Source: UBA7396 sp034675265 (GTDB lineage Bacteria; Patescibacteriota; Gracilibacteria; BD1-5; UBA6164). Taken from it: a stretch of DNA of 64,000 bases. A program made the position numbers and the translations under genes. The stretch spans positions 1-64,000 of the forward strand of contig JAUCDK010000002.1 of assembly GCA_034675265.1 (NCBI GenBank), written 5' to 3'. This document shows, piece by piece, positions 42,620 through 54,403 of this stretch. Under the pieces are notes generated by a model. That model ran no database searches. It was not told where the DNA came from and saw only the letters and a program-made list of their open reading frames with translations. Position 1 is the first letter of the stretch; every line of letters begins with the position of its first letter.

Positions 42620-44085
42620 TTTTGTTGCCAAAAATAAATAATTAAAAATATTAAGATAAAAAAATATAAAATTTCTAAATATATCGAGTACATTCAAAAA
42701 TCAATTTTTATCACTCAAAACTCCAAACTTCAAAAATAATTCGCAACTAAAATTACATATTTCAAGAAAAAGTAATTAATAAATCAAAATATAAAACCTA
42801 TAGTTGATGAAAAAATTTGTCCAATAACACTTAAAAATCAAAATAACATCGCAAATGGAATAACTCATCAGACCAACATATTTGTGATAGGAGCAAAAAG
42901 TGTTAATTGTCCAAAACTAAAAATCATAATTGGAAGAGTTGTTGTAAGTGCTGATATAGTTAAGACAAAACTTTCTTTTATAGCAAAAAAACTTGGTAAA
43001 AAGAAAAATATTTTTGTCCAAAATGTTTGAAAATATAAAAGCCCTATCACTGCTAAAAAACTTAAATGAAATGAACTATCATAATTCAAATAAAGTGGAT
43101 TATATAATATCATGATAAATGCTGTAAATAGAAGCAATGTTAAACTATCTGCCTTTCTTCCAGAAATAATAATAAAATACCCTATAAGTCACATAATTCA
43201 AGCCCTTACAACTGGAATATTATCTCAAACCAACAATACAAAAAATATAATCGATACGCAAATAATAAAAGTTCGTATAAAAATAGGAAAAAATTTAAGT
43301 AAAAATCATAAAAATATGATAATAATAGTAATATTAAATCCACTTACTGCTACCAAATGCGTAAGTCAAGAATTATTGAAATTATTTGATAACTCTTCAT
43401 CCATATCCTCTCTTGCCCCAATTAAAATTCCTGCAAGAAAAACAGCTTCGTCTTTTGGATACATATTATAGACAATATCTAAAATATTCTTCCTTGTGTC
43501 TAAAATAAATTGTCTCCATTTAGGAAACTCTTTTTTTTCTATTATATCAACATTATTCACAAATAATTGAAAATAAATATTCTTAGATTGAAGAAATTTT
43601 TTATAATTAAAATTTTCTGCGAAATTATCTATTTGAGTTATTTTTGACTCAAATGACAAAATATCTCATTTTTCTAAAATATAATTTTTCGGATAATATA
43701 TAAGCGCATATATATTTGGAGATGCTATATCATTTAAAGAATATATTTTTACTACATATGAGTTATAATTACTTGATTTTTTATATACGCTTTCAATTTC
43801 TCAAATAATACTTTGAGATTGATTATAAAAAGGCTGTATAAATAGCTCTTTTTGTGATAAAAAATAATTATTTACTCACGAATATAATCATCAAAAAACA
43901 ATTCAAAATCAAATAAAAAACAAAAATAAATGATGTTTTTTCAAAGACGATAATAGTACTATCAAAAACATCATTACTATGCATAAAAATATTACGATAA
44001 GAGCAAAGTCAAAAAGTATATTTCCAGCAAAAACTCAAACAAAAAATGAGAATAAAAAGAATATAAAAATTTTATTTCTAAACAT
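42604..44085 (-). CDS. comEC: ComEC/Rec2-type DNA uptake channel without hydrolase domain
   Basis: 493 residues. N-terminal helices (about 5-60), an OB-like extracellular domain (about 75-190, LEKGDILSFES), then the competence domain (about 215-490) with the signature LTHLVAVSGFNITIII and many helices. Other ComEC proteins of 700-800 residues carry a C-terminal beta-lactamase-like nuclease domain, absent here: the frame ends at TAG after the last helix. It transports single-stranded DNA across the membrane. It follows the Lgt-like gene by 1 base. Confidence 0.85.
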
Positions 44086-44086
44086 A

Positions 44087-44872
44087 TTAAGGAATTATTT
44101 CAGTGGATTTTGGAGTTTTATATATTCTATAGAGTCCATAAATCCCAACTATAATAAGAGCAATTGCTCCAACTTGATTAAAATTTATTCATAACTCTGT
44201 TTTAAAAAAATCATACTTTCCACTAAAATTTTCTAATACAAGAAACACAGCTCCTATAAGTATTACTCAACTATATCCAATAATTCCCCTCACCGATACA
44301 AACATTGCCAACATATATAATGCTGAAAAAAGAACAAAGAATACTAAAGAATATACAATAGCAAGCGGAAATACTGGAACTTCATATGGAACGGGGGAAA
44401 ATGAATTCCCATACAAAACTTCTATCCCATAATTTGTTTCTTTTCCATATATTTGTCATCCAAAAAAGGCTCAAATATACCCAACAATAGAAGCAAATAA
44501 AAATGATAAAACTGATACATCTACATATTTTCCACTTCTGAGATTATGTAATATTACTGAAATATATAATACTAAGAAAAATCAGAAAAAAGCTCAAATA
44601 AGAGAGAAATTATAGTCATTCATAAAGAAAAATTCTACTGGATCTTTCATATATTTAAAATCTCCCCATCTACTAATAACATAGAAAATTCTAGAAAATA
44701 AAAAAACTGATAAAAAATACCAAAGTATTCTATTAAAAAAGAACGTATCGTTAATTCAAAATCTATGACAAAGTCTTCTTAACATCCACAAAAAAAGAAA
44801 AAAACAAATCGTAAGTGAAAGCCCGAAAGTATAAATGTAAAATCATGAAAATAATTCAAAAAAAGGATACAT
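44087..44872 (-). CDS. Lgt-like membrane protein lacking key Lgt residues
   Basis: 261 residues, about seven helices, laid out as prolipoprotein diacylglyceryl transferase. The Lgt signature region (GRxGNFxNxExxG) reads GYIGAFFGGQIYG, followed by KETNYG, so the conserved Arg, Asn and Glu are replaced by Tyr, Ala and Gln. The upstream conserved His of the HGG motif also appears absent (FSLIGAFFG). It is either a divergent Lgt or a paralogue with another role. It is paired with comEC. Confidence 0.6.
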
Positions 44873-44924
44873 ATATAATTTATAATGGTAAAATATGGAG
44901 TTGATTTTAAGATTATAAGAAAAA

Positions 44925-44948
44925 AAGTCAAACTTTAATTTTTGACTT
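44925..44948 (-). terminator. Terminator after rny
   Basis: Stem AAGTCAAA/TTTGACTT, followed on the minus strand by a T-run. Confidence 0.7.
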
Positions 44949-44955
44949 CTTTCTA

Positions 44956-46503
44956 TTATTTTGCGTATTCAATAACTCTCATTTCTCTGATAAGATTTAC
45001 TTTTACTTCTCCTGGATAGTTTAATTTTCCTTCAATATCTAAAGCTATATTTCTTGCCATTTCATGAGCATCAAAATCTGAAACTGTTTCTGAGTCAACA
45101 AAAACTCTTACTTCTCTTCAAGCACTAATTGCATATGCTTTCGTAACTCAAGAAAAACTTCACACTAAAGCTTCCATTTCTTTTACTCTTTTTACATATT
45201 GTTCAATTGATTCTCTTCTTGCTCCTGGTCTTACAGAACTAATTGCATCTGCCATTTGAACAATTGCTGCATAAATAGTAAGTCCTGTTGGTTCATTATG
45301 ATGGTTTTCAATCATATCAATAACATCTTCTGAAAGTCCATATTTTCTTCAAACTTTCGCTCCAATTTCAGGATGAGTTCCCTCAATATCATGATCAAGA
45401 GCTTTTCCTATATCATGAAGTAATCCTCATTTTTTTGCTAAAGCTGTATCCAATTTTAAATCTTTTGCAATACTTTCAGCAATATAAGCAACTTCAGTTG
45501 AATGTTTTAAAATATTTTGACCATAACTCGTTCTAAATCTCAATTTTCATACTAAAGGAATCATTTCTTCAGGAACTCCTGTAATATTTAATTCATCTAA
45601 TGTTTTTTTCCCAATATCTTTTAGTAAAGTTTCTGCTTCATTGGTAGTAATTTCAACAATTTCTTCAATTCTTGCTGGTTGAATTCTTCCATCATCAAGT
45701 AATTTTTCAAGAGATTTTTTTGCAATATATCTTTTAAATAAATCAAAAGCTGAAATAAATACTGTATCAGGAGTATCATCAATAATAAGTGCAACTCCTG
45801 TTGCTCTTTCAAAAGCTACAATATTTCTTCATTCTTTACCAATCAATTTTCCTTTTAAATCATCGTTTGGAAGAGGAATAAGAGTAGTTGTGACTTCAGA
45901 AGTAACATCTCAAGCATATTGTTGAATAGATTTTATAATCACTTCACGAGCAATTTCATTTTTTCTTTCATCAATTGATTTTTTATATTTTTCAATTTGA
46001 GTAATAGAATCTTTTTGGTATTTTTCAGATACTTGTTGAAGTAACAATTCACGAGCTTCTTCTTGAGAAAGTTTTGCTATTTGAGAAAGTTTTTCTCCAA
46101 GTTCTTCTTCTTTTTTCTTCAATTCTTCTTGTTTTTGTTTTACATTTTCCTCTCTTTGTAAAATAGCATCTTGTTTTTTTCCAATTTCTTCTAATTTTGA
46201 CTCTAATTTTTCTTCTTTTTCAAGCAATCTTTCTTCCAATTTTTCAGCTTTTTTAGTAAGCTCATTTGATTCTTGTCTTGCTTTATTTAAAATATTTTCA
46301 GACTCTTGTTTTGCCTTATTTAAAGAAACATCTGTTTCTTGTTTTGCTTTTTTGAGCATTTCTTCTTTTTTAACTTCAGCTGATTTTAAAAGTTCTTGTG
46401 CTTTGATTTCTGCTTGACTTACTTTTTTTGATTCAAGAAGTTTTGCCACCAAAAACATAATAACTCATCAGACTATAAGTCCTGTTATTAAATAATAATA
46501 CAT
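44956..46503 (-). CDS. rny: Ribonuclease Y
   Basis: 515 residues, normal for RNase Y. N-terminal membrane anchor (1-20), a long coiled coil (about 25-200) rich in Lys/Glu, a KH domain with GKLIGKEGRNIVAFE, and an HD domain with catalytic H363-D364 in GLLHDIGKA and later ENHHNEP. It is a membrane-bound endoribonuclease that starts mRNA decay. Its leader is long (see 46504-46928). Confidence 0.94.
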
Positions 46504-46854
46504 ATTTTTGAAAATAATATAATAAAATAGTTTCCACTATTAAAAGAATAAACATAAAAATAAATAGAAAATGATTTCTTTAAAAAGAGATTTTAATGAA
46601 GTATTTCAATAGGGTTGTATTATTGAAAAATTTATATTTTTATAATATTTGAAGATTTATCTTTTATTCTTTTAATGTTTTTAATAAGTTTTGTTGAACA
46701 TTATTCAGGAATAGCTTTTTGTTAATAAAAGCTATACTTATATTACAAAAATAGTTCAAAAGTCAAATAAAAACTAAAAAAGATTTAATTTTCGTTCTCA
46801 ACCTTAAAAAAATTGGTCTGCATTTTGTAAATATATTTTTATAAACACTAAAAA

Positions 46855-46885
46855 CTCCATTTTGAATCATATTTTCAAAATGGAG
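46855..46885 (-). terminator. Second hairpin downstream of fusA
   Basis: Stem CTCCATTTTGA/TCAAAATGGAG, followed on the minus strand by TTTTTAG. It backs up the stronger hairpin at 46890. Confidence 0.6.
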
Positions 46886-46889
46886 AAAA

Positions 46890-46921
46890 AATAACCCCAC
46901 TCTTTTCAGAGTGGGGTTATT
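46890..46921 (-). terminator. Strong terminator after fusA
   Basis: 14-bp stem AATAACCCCACTCT/AGAGTGGGGTTATT with a four-base loop, then TTTTTTC on the minus strand. Confidence 0.85.
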
Positions 46922-46928
46922 GATTTTA

Positions 46929-49070
46929 TTAATCTTCGTCATCTTCAAGTTTGAATCCTCTTTCTTCTCTAATTTTTGTAGCAACGTTTGCAGGAACTTC
47001 ATCATAATGATGGAACTCCATAGCATAAGTAGCTCTTCATTGAGAAGCAGATCTTAATTCAGTTGAGTAACCGAACATTTCTGATAATGGAATGTAAGCA
47101 GTAATAATTTTTGCTTGACCTCTTTGTCCCATTTCTTCAATTCTACCTCTTTTTGAGTTAACTTGTCCAAGTACATCCCCCATGTATTCTTCAGGAGTGT
47201 TGATTTCAACTTTCATGATTGGTTCAAGTAAAACTGGTTGAGCTTTTTTACAAGCGATTCTAAATGCTTTTGAAGCTGCGATTTTAAACGCAAGTTCAGA
47301 AGAGTCAACATCATGGTAAGAACCAAATGTTAATGTAGCTTTTACATCAACCATTGGATATCATGCTAAAATTCATCTTCCATATGCTTCGTTTAATCAT
47401 TTTTCAACTCCAGGAATATATTCTTTTGGAATAGTTCCTCAAACAACTTTATTTACGAATTTATTTGTTAATTTAATTCCATCTTTATCATCAGCATCAG
47501 CTTCTTTATATGGTTCAAATGTAATAACAACGTGTCCATATTGACCTCTACCTCATGATTGTTTAGAATATTTACATTCAGCATCAACCGCAGCGTTTCT
47601 AATAGTTTCTCTATAAGCAACTTGTGGAGCACCAACATTACATTCAACTTTAAATTCTCTTTTCATTCTATCTACGATGATATCTAAGTGAAGTTCACCC
47701 ATACCAGAAATGATAGTTTGATTTGTTTCAGGATTAGAAGAAACTCTAAATGAAGGATCTTCTTCAGCTAATTTATTTAATGCCATACCCATTTTTTCTT
47801 GATCAGCTTTTGTTTTTGGTTCTACTGAAATAGAAATAACTGGTTCTGGAAATTCCATAGATTCAACTAAGAATTTATCATTTAAATCACATAATGTATC
47901 TCAAGTTTTTGTTCCTTTTAAACCAATAACTGCACCAATATGTCCAGCTCTGATTTCTTCGATTTCAATTCTTTCATTTGCATGCATTTGTAAAAGTCTT
48001 CAAACTCTTTCTTTTTCTCCAGAAACAGGATTAAATACATATGATCCAGCTTTTAAAGTTCCTGAGTAAACTCTTACATAAGTAATTCTTCAAACAAATG
48101 GGTCAGTAGCAATTTTAAATGCTAATGCTCCAAGTGATGAATTATCAGCCATTGGAATTTTTCTAATATCTTCTTTATTATCTGGGTTCATAGCATCTAC
48201 AAATCCTCCGTTTACATCAACTGGGCTTGGTAGGTATTCACAAGCAGCATCAATTACTAATTGTACTCATTTATTTTGTAAAGCTGTACCACAAGTAACT
48301 GGATAAAGATTATTAGCAACTACTCATTTTCTTAACCCTTTTTTAATTTCTTCTATTGATAATTCACCTTCAGCGAAATATTTTTCCATAAGTGCATCAT
48401 CTTGTTCAGCAACTTTTTCCATAAGTTCAAGTCTCATAGATTCAGCTTTATCTTTCATATCAGCTGGAATTTCAATTTCGATAATTTTTTCTCCGTGATC
48501 TCCTTCAAATGTAAATGCTTTCATTTGAACTAAATCAACAATTCCGTAGAAATCATTTTCTAAACCTAAAGGTAATTGAATAGGAACAACTTTATTTCCT
48601 GCTAATTTCTTTTTAATAGATTCAACTGTCATGAAAAAGTCTCCTCCTGTTTTATCCATTTTGTTTACGAATGCAATTCTTGCAACTCCGTATTTATCAG
48701 CTTGTTTCCAAACTGTTTCTGATTGAGGTTCAACTCATTGAGAAGCATCAAATACTGCAATACCTCCATCAAGTACTCTTAATGATCTTTCTACTTCAAT
48801 AGTAAAGTCAACGTGCCCTGGGGTATCGATAATATTGATTTGTTTATCTTTCCAGAATGCAGTAGTAGCTGCAGAAGTAATTGTAATACCTCTTTCTTTT
48901 TCTTGTTCCATCCAGTCCATAGTTCCTTCTCCATTATGAGTTTCCCCAATTTTGTGAATTCTTCATGTATAGAACAAAATTCTTTCTGTTGTAGTAGTTT
49001 TTCCCGCATCAATATGAGCAAAAATTCATATATTTCTAACCTTATCTAAAGGTGCTGGTCCTTGTGCCAT
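46929..49070 (-). CDS. fusA: Elongation factor G
   Basis: 713 residues. GTPase motifs AHIDAGKTTTTE, DTPGHVDF and NKMDKTG are present, with the domain IV/V features QVNSKRGRIEEM and YIPLSEMFGYSTELRS. It drives ribosomal translocation. It stands alone here, away from tuf, rpsL and rpsG, so the str operon is broken up. Confidence 0.96.
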
Positions 49071-49163
49071 ATATAATTCTTAATAACTAAATAATAAACT
49101 ATTTTAAAAATAGACTGATAGATTTTATACAATACTTGATATAAGTCAAAATTTTTTTATTTT

Positions 49164-49886
49164 TTAAACAAAACTATTTTTTTCTACAATTTTAAGCTCT
49201 GAGTCTATAAATTCATAAAGTTTTGCTGGACGATTTGTAGAAGTATCAAATTTTCAAGTTTCTTTTAAAATTTTGAGTGAAAATATTTTCTTTTGAAAAT
49301 TTCTTTTGTCATATTTTTTCCCTATAATTACCTCATACATTGCTTGTAATTGAGACATTTTAAATTGAGATGGAAGGATTTCTTTTACTACATTTGTGTA
49401 TTCAAGTTTCCATTCCAATCTTTGTTTTGCATATTGTATAATTTCATAGTGATCTGTACCTATTTTTTTTTCTTTAAATCCAACATTTTGAGGAGTAAGT
49501 TCGTTATATTTCATTATGGCAATTTTTGTGAGATCAACATTTTGTAAAAATTGATTCATACCCACAAGTGCAAAATAACTAATAGAAATCGTATGTCATC
49601 TTTTATCCCTTCCAGGAGATCAAAAAGTATAAAGTTGTTCTTTGTAAACTCATTTAATTCCTGTTTTTCTTTCTAAGATATTATCAAAATTCTCCTCTAA
49701 AGAAAATCATTTCGCCACAATTCCTCATGGTAAAATATAGTTATTTTTTCATTCTGATTCTTGCTTTAATAAAACAACACATAATTCATTTTGATATATT
49801 GTAAAAATAACAATATCAATAGCTGGAATTGGAATACTTAATTCATCTGACCAAATATCAAACTGCTTATTTTCTGGAATTAACAT
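49164..49886 (-). CDS. NrtR-like Nudix-domain transcription regulator
   Basis: 240 residues. A Nudix-fold N-terminal domain (about 18-150) has a degenerate Nudix box: GGIVAKGFSLEENFDNILERKTG lacks the REXXEE core, so it is probably non-catalytic. A C-terminal winged-helix-like domain (about 160-230, MSQLQAMYEVIIGKKYDKRN) has the Phe/Arg-rich layout of NrtR. NrtR repressors control NAD genes and sense ADP-ribose. It closes a block of seven NAD-related genes. A TGTA-type palindrome lies just before its start, suggesting autoregulation. Confidence 0.8.
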
Positions 49887-49898
49887 ACAACATAAAAT

Positions 49899-49911
49899 AG
49901 TAAATAATACA
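49899..49911. promoter_or_regulatory. Candidate NrtR operator before its own gene
   Basis: AGTAAATAATACA; on the minus strand TGTA-TTATT-TACT, one mismatch from the TGTA-N5-TACA pattern before pncA. It lies 13 bases before the regulator's start. Confidence 0.4.
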
Positions 49912-50009
49912 CTTATTGTAATGAAAAATAAACAAAAGCAATATAATTATTTATCATAAGACAGTAAAGATTTTATAGGATATTTTTTATATTTTTCATT
50001 TATAAAAAT

Positions 50010-50570
50010 TTATCTTAAAAAAGGCTTTACTTTTGCCAAAGTATCATAGACAGCCATACAAACTTTTGGATCAAAAATAACTCATTCTCTTTTTTTTGAA
50101 GTATAAAATGCTTCAAAATCTTTGTATGGAATTTCCAACACAGTAATATCTTCCATTTCTGACAAATTTTGAATTCATTTTGGTCAAGAAATTTCTATAT
50201 CATATAATGTTGTTGTTTCAGACAAACTTCATGCAGAAGCTGATGTTTGTGAAATAAATTCAATATTTCCAATTTGAGAATATCAGGTTTCCTCTCTTAT
50301 TTCTTCTTTCATAATGTCTACAATTGTTTTTTCTGGTTTATCTATAATTCAAGCAACCAGTTCTAAAACTTTTGCCTGTAAAGGATAACGATATTGTTCT
50401 ATAAATATATAAGTTTGATTTTGTATGTGTCTAACTAATCCTGCAACTGCATTTTTATTTCCAACTCTTGCAACTGCATCATATATTTTTCCTCATTCAA
50501 GTTCTATTTGAAGTAATTCTAAGTGTTTTCATGAGGCAACTGAAGTTCTTGATAATTCGTTTAATGGCAT
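50010..50570 (-). CDS. Nudix hydrolase, ADP-ribose pyrophosphatase type
   Basis: 186 residues with an intact Nudix box, AGIIDKPEKTIVDIMKEEIREETGY spread over about residues 72-96 (G, then E, then REExxEE spacing kept). YRYPLQAKVLELVAG just before it is typical of ADP-ribose pyrophosphatases. It would cleave ADP-ribose to AMP and ribose-5-phosphate, which also removes the probable ligand of the NrtR-like regulator next door. Confidence 0.85.
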
Positions 50571-50592
50571 AAATACAATATAAAATAATAAA

Positions 50593-51180
50593 TTAATTTT
50601 GATAGAGTTCATTTTTCATAATATAATTATGTACTCATGGACTCAAAATATGACGAACTTGAAGTTTATTTTTCAGCATTTCTCTGACAAGAGTAGATGA
50701 TATTTCTAAAATATCTAAATCCAATATTTCATAATTTTCCATATCAATTTCATCAGGAAGTACGAATCATTTTCTTAAAAGAAATATTTTTTTAAGTTTT
50801 TTTTCTAAATATTTGTCTGTATTTCATGTCCATTTTGGCATAGAAGATATAGTATCAATACCAAAAATATGGTATGATTGAAATCAAAGTTTTTGTCTAT
50901 AATATTTTTCTACCTCCATCGTAGTAGTAGGAGAGTTATTATGAAGAAAATAATCTTCAAATTCAATATTAAATCATTTTTGAGATATTTCTGAAGCAAA
51001 AATTTTTATCATATCTCTTCTTTTTTCAGATGAAATAGAATAATTTTTATCCTCTCTTTGTCCATCTGGAGAAAAAATTATTTTGTCTACATATCATTTT
51101 GTAAGCATTTTCACCATAACTTCTTGATGTCAAAGAGTAGGTGGATTAAAAGCACCTCAATAAACAGCTATTTTTTCCAT
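50593..51180 (-). CDS. nadD: Nicotinate-nucleotide adenylyltransferase
   Basis: 195 residues. It begins with the nucleotidyltransferase motif YGGAFNPPTLGH and ends with ISSTLVREMLKN, the ISSTxIR signature. It joins nicotinate mononucleotide with ATP to give deamido-NAD. It starts 22 bases after the stop of nadK's downstream leader and is part of the NAD block. Confidence 0.92.
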
Positions 51181-51207
51181 AACTTTATTTATTTAAAAAA
51201 TATTTTG

Positions 51208-52002
51208 TTATTTTACCTGAAATCCTTGTTCTTGAAGAACTTTATTATCCCAAGTATCGAGATAATCCGTAGCAATAATAAGTCTTACATAATCATTGCT
51301 TTTTTTGATACTAATTTCAGTATAATTTCCATTTTGTATTTGTAAAAACTCCTTTCCATCACAATAAATTTCTGCTCATAATCTTCTTCATACATTTTTT
51401 ATTCCAATAATTTCTGAATCATTAATTACTACTGGTGTTTGTCATTTTGGTTTCCATGGAGCTTTGGGAGTCACAACAAATGCTCAAAGAGTATGTGGAA
51501 TAATTGGTCATCCCAGAGAACTATTATATCAAGTTGATCCTGCTGGAGTGCACACAATAATTCCATCTCCTTCTATATTTATTGCTTGTCTTTTTGAAAG
51601 AGAAATATCAAGAGAAACCATTTTTCAATGTCCTGCTCTTATATCTATTTCATTTACAGCAATAGCCTTTTTGGTAATCCCATTACTTTCTACTTCAACT
51701 TCAATGAGAGGATATTTTCTCTCAACAAAAGACATATTTGGTTGTACTATTTGTTTTTCATTCAATAAAAATCATTTGTGTCCAAAATTAATCCCAAGAA
51801 ATGGAAGTCATTTTTTATAGTTTTCTTTTATGGCTCTAAGCATAGTTCCATCTCATCCAAGTACAATAATTATTTTATCTTCAAAAGAGGAAATAATTTC
51901 TTTGAGATAATTACATTCTAAAAAAGCAACTAAATCTTGTTTTTCTTCTAAATGATAATCATCATAACACACAAAACTTCAATCTATTTCTAAATGTTTC
52001 AT
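51208..52002 (-). CDS. nadK: NAD kinase
   Basis: 264 residues. GGDGTM motif (one Gly from UGA), NEIDIRAG, and the CTPAGSTGYNSSLGGPI substrate loop, all typical of NAD kinase. It phosphorylates NAD to NADP, the last step of the pathway in this block. Confidence 0.93.
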
Positions 52003-52055
52003 AGGTGATAAAAAATATTATAAAATGTTTGGTTTGTATTATTATATTCTTTTTT

Positions 52056-52997
52056 TTATATTTCAAAAATTTTTGGCATTTGCATTTTATGAAGATTTGC
52101 AAAATGACGAGAAAGGTAGATTTTCATCACTTCTTTTTCTCTTCCTGATAAGCTTTCTAAAAAATGATTCGTCACATTTTTATCATTCCAGAAAAGTCCA
52201 TTTGAAGTAATTATTCCTATAAATTCATCATGTTTTTCCATAGCCCATTCGAGTTCATCATATGTTGCACCTATTTGATCTTCATCAGTGGCTCCATTTG
52301 GATGAAGTCCATCTGTTGGTCTTGCTTGTAAAATGGATTCATTCACTCACAAAAATCTTGCCATTTCATATACTTCTGATTTATATAAATTTCCTATTGG
52401 ACTGATATCAACAGCCCCATCTCAATATTTTGTAAAAAATCAAACTCCATAATCTTCTACTTTATTTCCAGTTCCAACTACTAAGGCACTTTTTTCGTTT
52501 CCTATTGCATATAAACTCACAGCTCTGAGACGAGAGCGAGTATTTACATAAGCCATATATCTCAAAGTTTCATCACTTATTTCAGGAAGTGCTTTTTTAA
52601 AAGTTTCAAAAGTTTCAGTCAAATCGATAGAATATCTTTCTACATTTGGAAAATTTTGTTGAAGCCAATCCATATGTTCAGAAGCTCTTGAAACTTCATC
52701 TTGTCTTTGATGAATTGGTAAATCCATTACGATAGTTTTTTCTCAAGTAAGTGCACATAAAGTAGACACAAGAGCACTATCAATTCAACCTGAAACTCAA
52801 AGTATAAAACCTGATTGTTTTGAGTCTAGTAAATATGTCTTAAGTTGAGATATAAGTTTTCCTGAAACTTCTTTATAGTCAAGATTTCTTGAGGTAAGTG
52901 ATAATATTTGTCTAATATCATCTTTTATAGTTCAAATATTTTGTTGAAATACATTTTTTTCTCCTGTTTGTATTTCTCAATTTTTTAGTGTTTCCAT
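52056..52997 (-). CDS. nadE: NAD synthetase
   Basis: 313 residues. P-loop pyrophosphatase motif GVSGGIDSALVSTL, with UGA at two of the glycines, and ARPTDGLHPNGATDEDQIGATYDELE near the end. There is no glutaminase domain, so it should use ammonia to amidate deamido-NAD. It lies between pncB and nadK. Confidence 0.94.
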
Positions 52998-53020
52998 ATA
53001 TTTATAATTAGAAAATAATA

Positions 53021-54370
53021 TTAAACATACACTTCTTTTTTATTCATTCCATTATTTCAAAAAATTTCTTTAAAAAGCTCTACTCTTTGAGGTTCTCAAA
53101 TAGCTTTTGTAGGATTATCTGAAAGCTTTACACAAGACACCCAAGTTCCGTCTAATCTTTGTATTTCTGATGGTTTAACTACAACTGAAAATGATCAAAA
53201 TGGACCATATTTTTCTTCTCTTGGAAATGTTCATTTTGTATTATTTGTCAAATGAGTTCCAACTCAAAAAGTCAGTTTTCCAAGAGAATTTTTATGTAAA
53301 GAATGAATTTCAACAACATCTTTTGCAGAAAGTCCATCACTTGGAAGTCAAAGTTTTGTTTGAGGATTTCATCATCTTTTTAATACCCAATCAACATATT
53401 CTGGTATAGCAATTTTTGGATCTTTTGAATCAAATCTACATCCATTATGATGCAAAAATACTTCTTCTGGACAATTTTCAAAATAAAAACTAGTTCCATA
53501 TGTATCAGGAAGTAAAACTGAAAGACCAGGAAAGTGTTTTGCCCACTTTTTGTCTACATCATACATTGCATTCACAATATCATCTTTTTCATCATAAAGC
53601 GCTGTTGTTATCATGCGAAGCTCATGGGCATTTGTTCCTTTTGGATTAGCAAGTCAAAATTCTCTGGCAATCATTACATTTGAAGTTCCAAGACATTGCT
53701 CAGGAAGTGTTCATGATAATATTTCATATACCATTCTTTGATAATCTGTACTGGCTGATCTTCTGGTTCAAAACTCTGAAAATGTAGCTTCTGGAGTTTG
53801 TTTAAAAATTTCTATATCACTGTAAAGTCTGTGGAGTGTTTCATTTATAATTTGATTGAATTCTACATTAGTAAGTTTTTCTTTTCTAATATAATGATAT
53901 AAATACAAACTATTGATAATTTTCAGTCCATAAATTTCCCATAAAATAGAAGTTGCCCAAGGTCCGATAAATTCTAATTCATAATTTCCATTTTCATCAG
54001 TTCCAACTTGATATTCAGAAAGTCTGAAATGTTTTAAAAAATCTAACGTTTCTTCTTGAAAAAGTCTATTTCCATCTGGACGAGTCATTCATCTTAAATA
54101 GGATAAATCTGCTTCTGAAACTCAAGAAATATTTTTAGTAGCTTCAAGTTGTTCAATTAATGCACTTTCTGGAATTACAAACGCTGTTTTTATACCTTTA
54201 CTTCTGATAGTCATTTTCCGTTTTACTTGGATGTTTTTCCATTCAGGATTTGCTAAAACAAAATCAAGCATCATAAATTTATAAATATCAGTATTAAGGA
54301 GATTATTTACTTCTGCCTCATCTCTTGCTACTGCGAAAAAATCTTTTGGAGAATAAATATTATTTTTCAT
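53021..54370 (-). CDS. pncB: Nicotinate phosphoribosyltransferase
   Basis: 449 residues. NTDIYKFMMLDFVL at the start, EFGTRRSASTDYQ with the active region, and GTSNVMIAREFGLANPKGTNAHEL are family landmarks. It couples nicotinate with PRPP to nicotinate mononucleotide. It is placed right after pncA, which supplies nicotinate. Confidence 0.94.
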
Positions 54371-54390
54371 GTTTTTGATTTTTATTAATG

Positions 54391-54403
54391 TGTAAATATT
54401 GTT
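54391..54403. promoter_or_regulatory. Half-conserved TGTA site in the pncA-pncB gap
   Basis: TGTAAATATTGTT keeps one half of the TGTA-N5-TACA pattern and nine of its first ten bases match the site at 55120. Weak on its own in such AT-rich DNA. Confidence 0.25.

Larger units (their letters stand above)
46504..46928. other. 425-base intergenic region between fusA and rny
   Basis: No convincing gene on either strand. At the right end are two hairpins after fusA. Around 46735-46755 the minus strand has TTGACT with an A/T-rich -10 (AATATA or TATAAG) 16-18 bases later, a possible rny promoter about 235 bases before its start. The leader between contains an inverted repeat ATAGCTTTT/AAAAGCTAT near 46710-46736. 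An untranslated leader or small RNA is possible. Confidence 0.45.

Noticed and set aside
46763..47026. 87-codon minus-strand frame running from the fusA end through the two hairpins
   Set aside because: It is out of frame with fusA and crosses both terminator stems; not a plausible gene.
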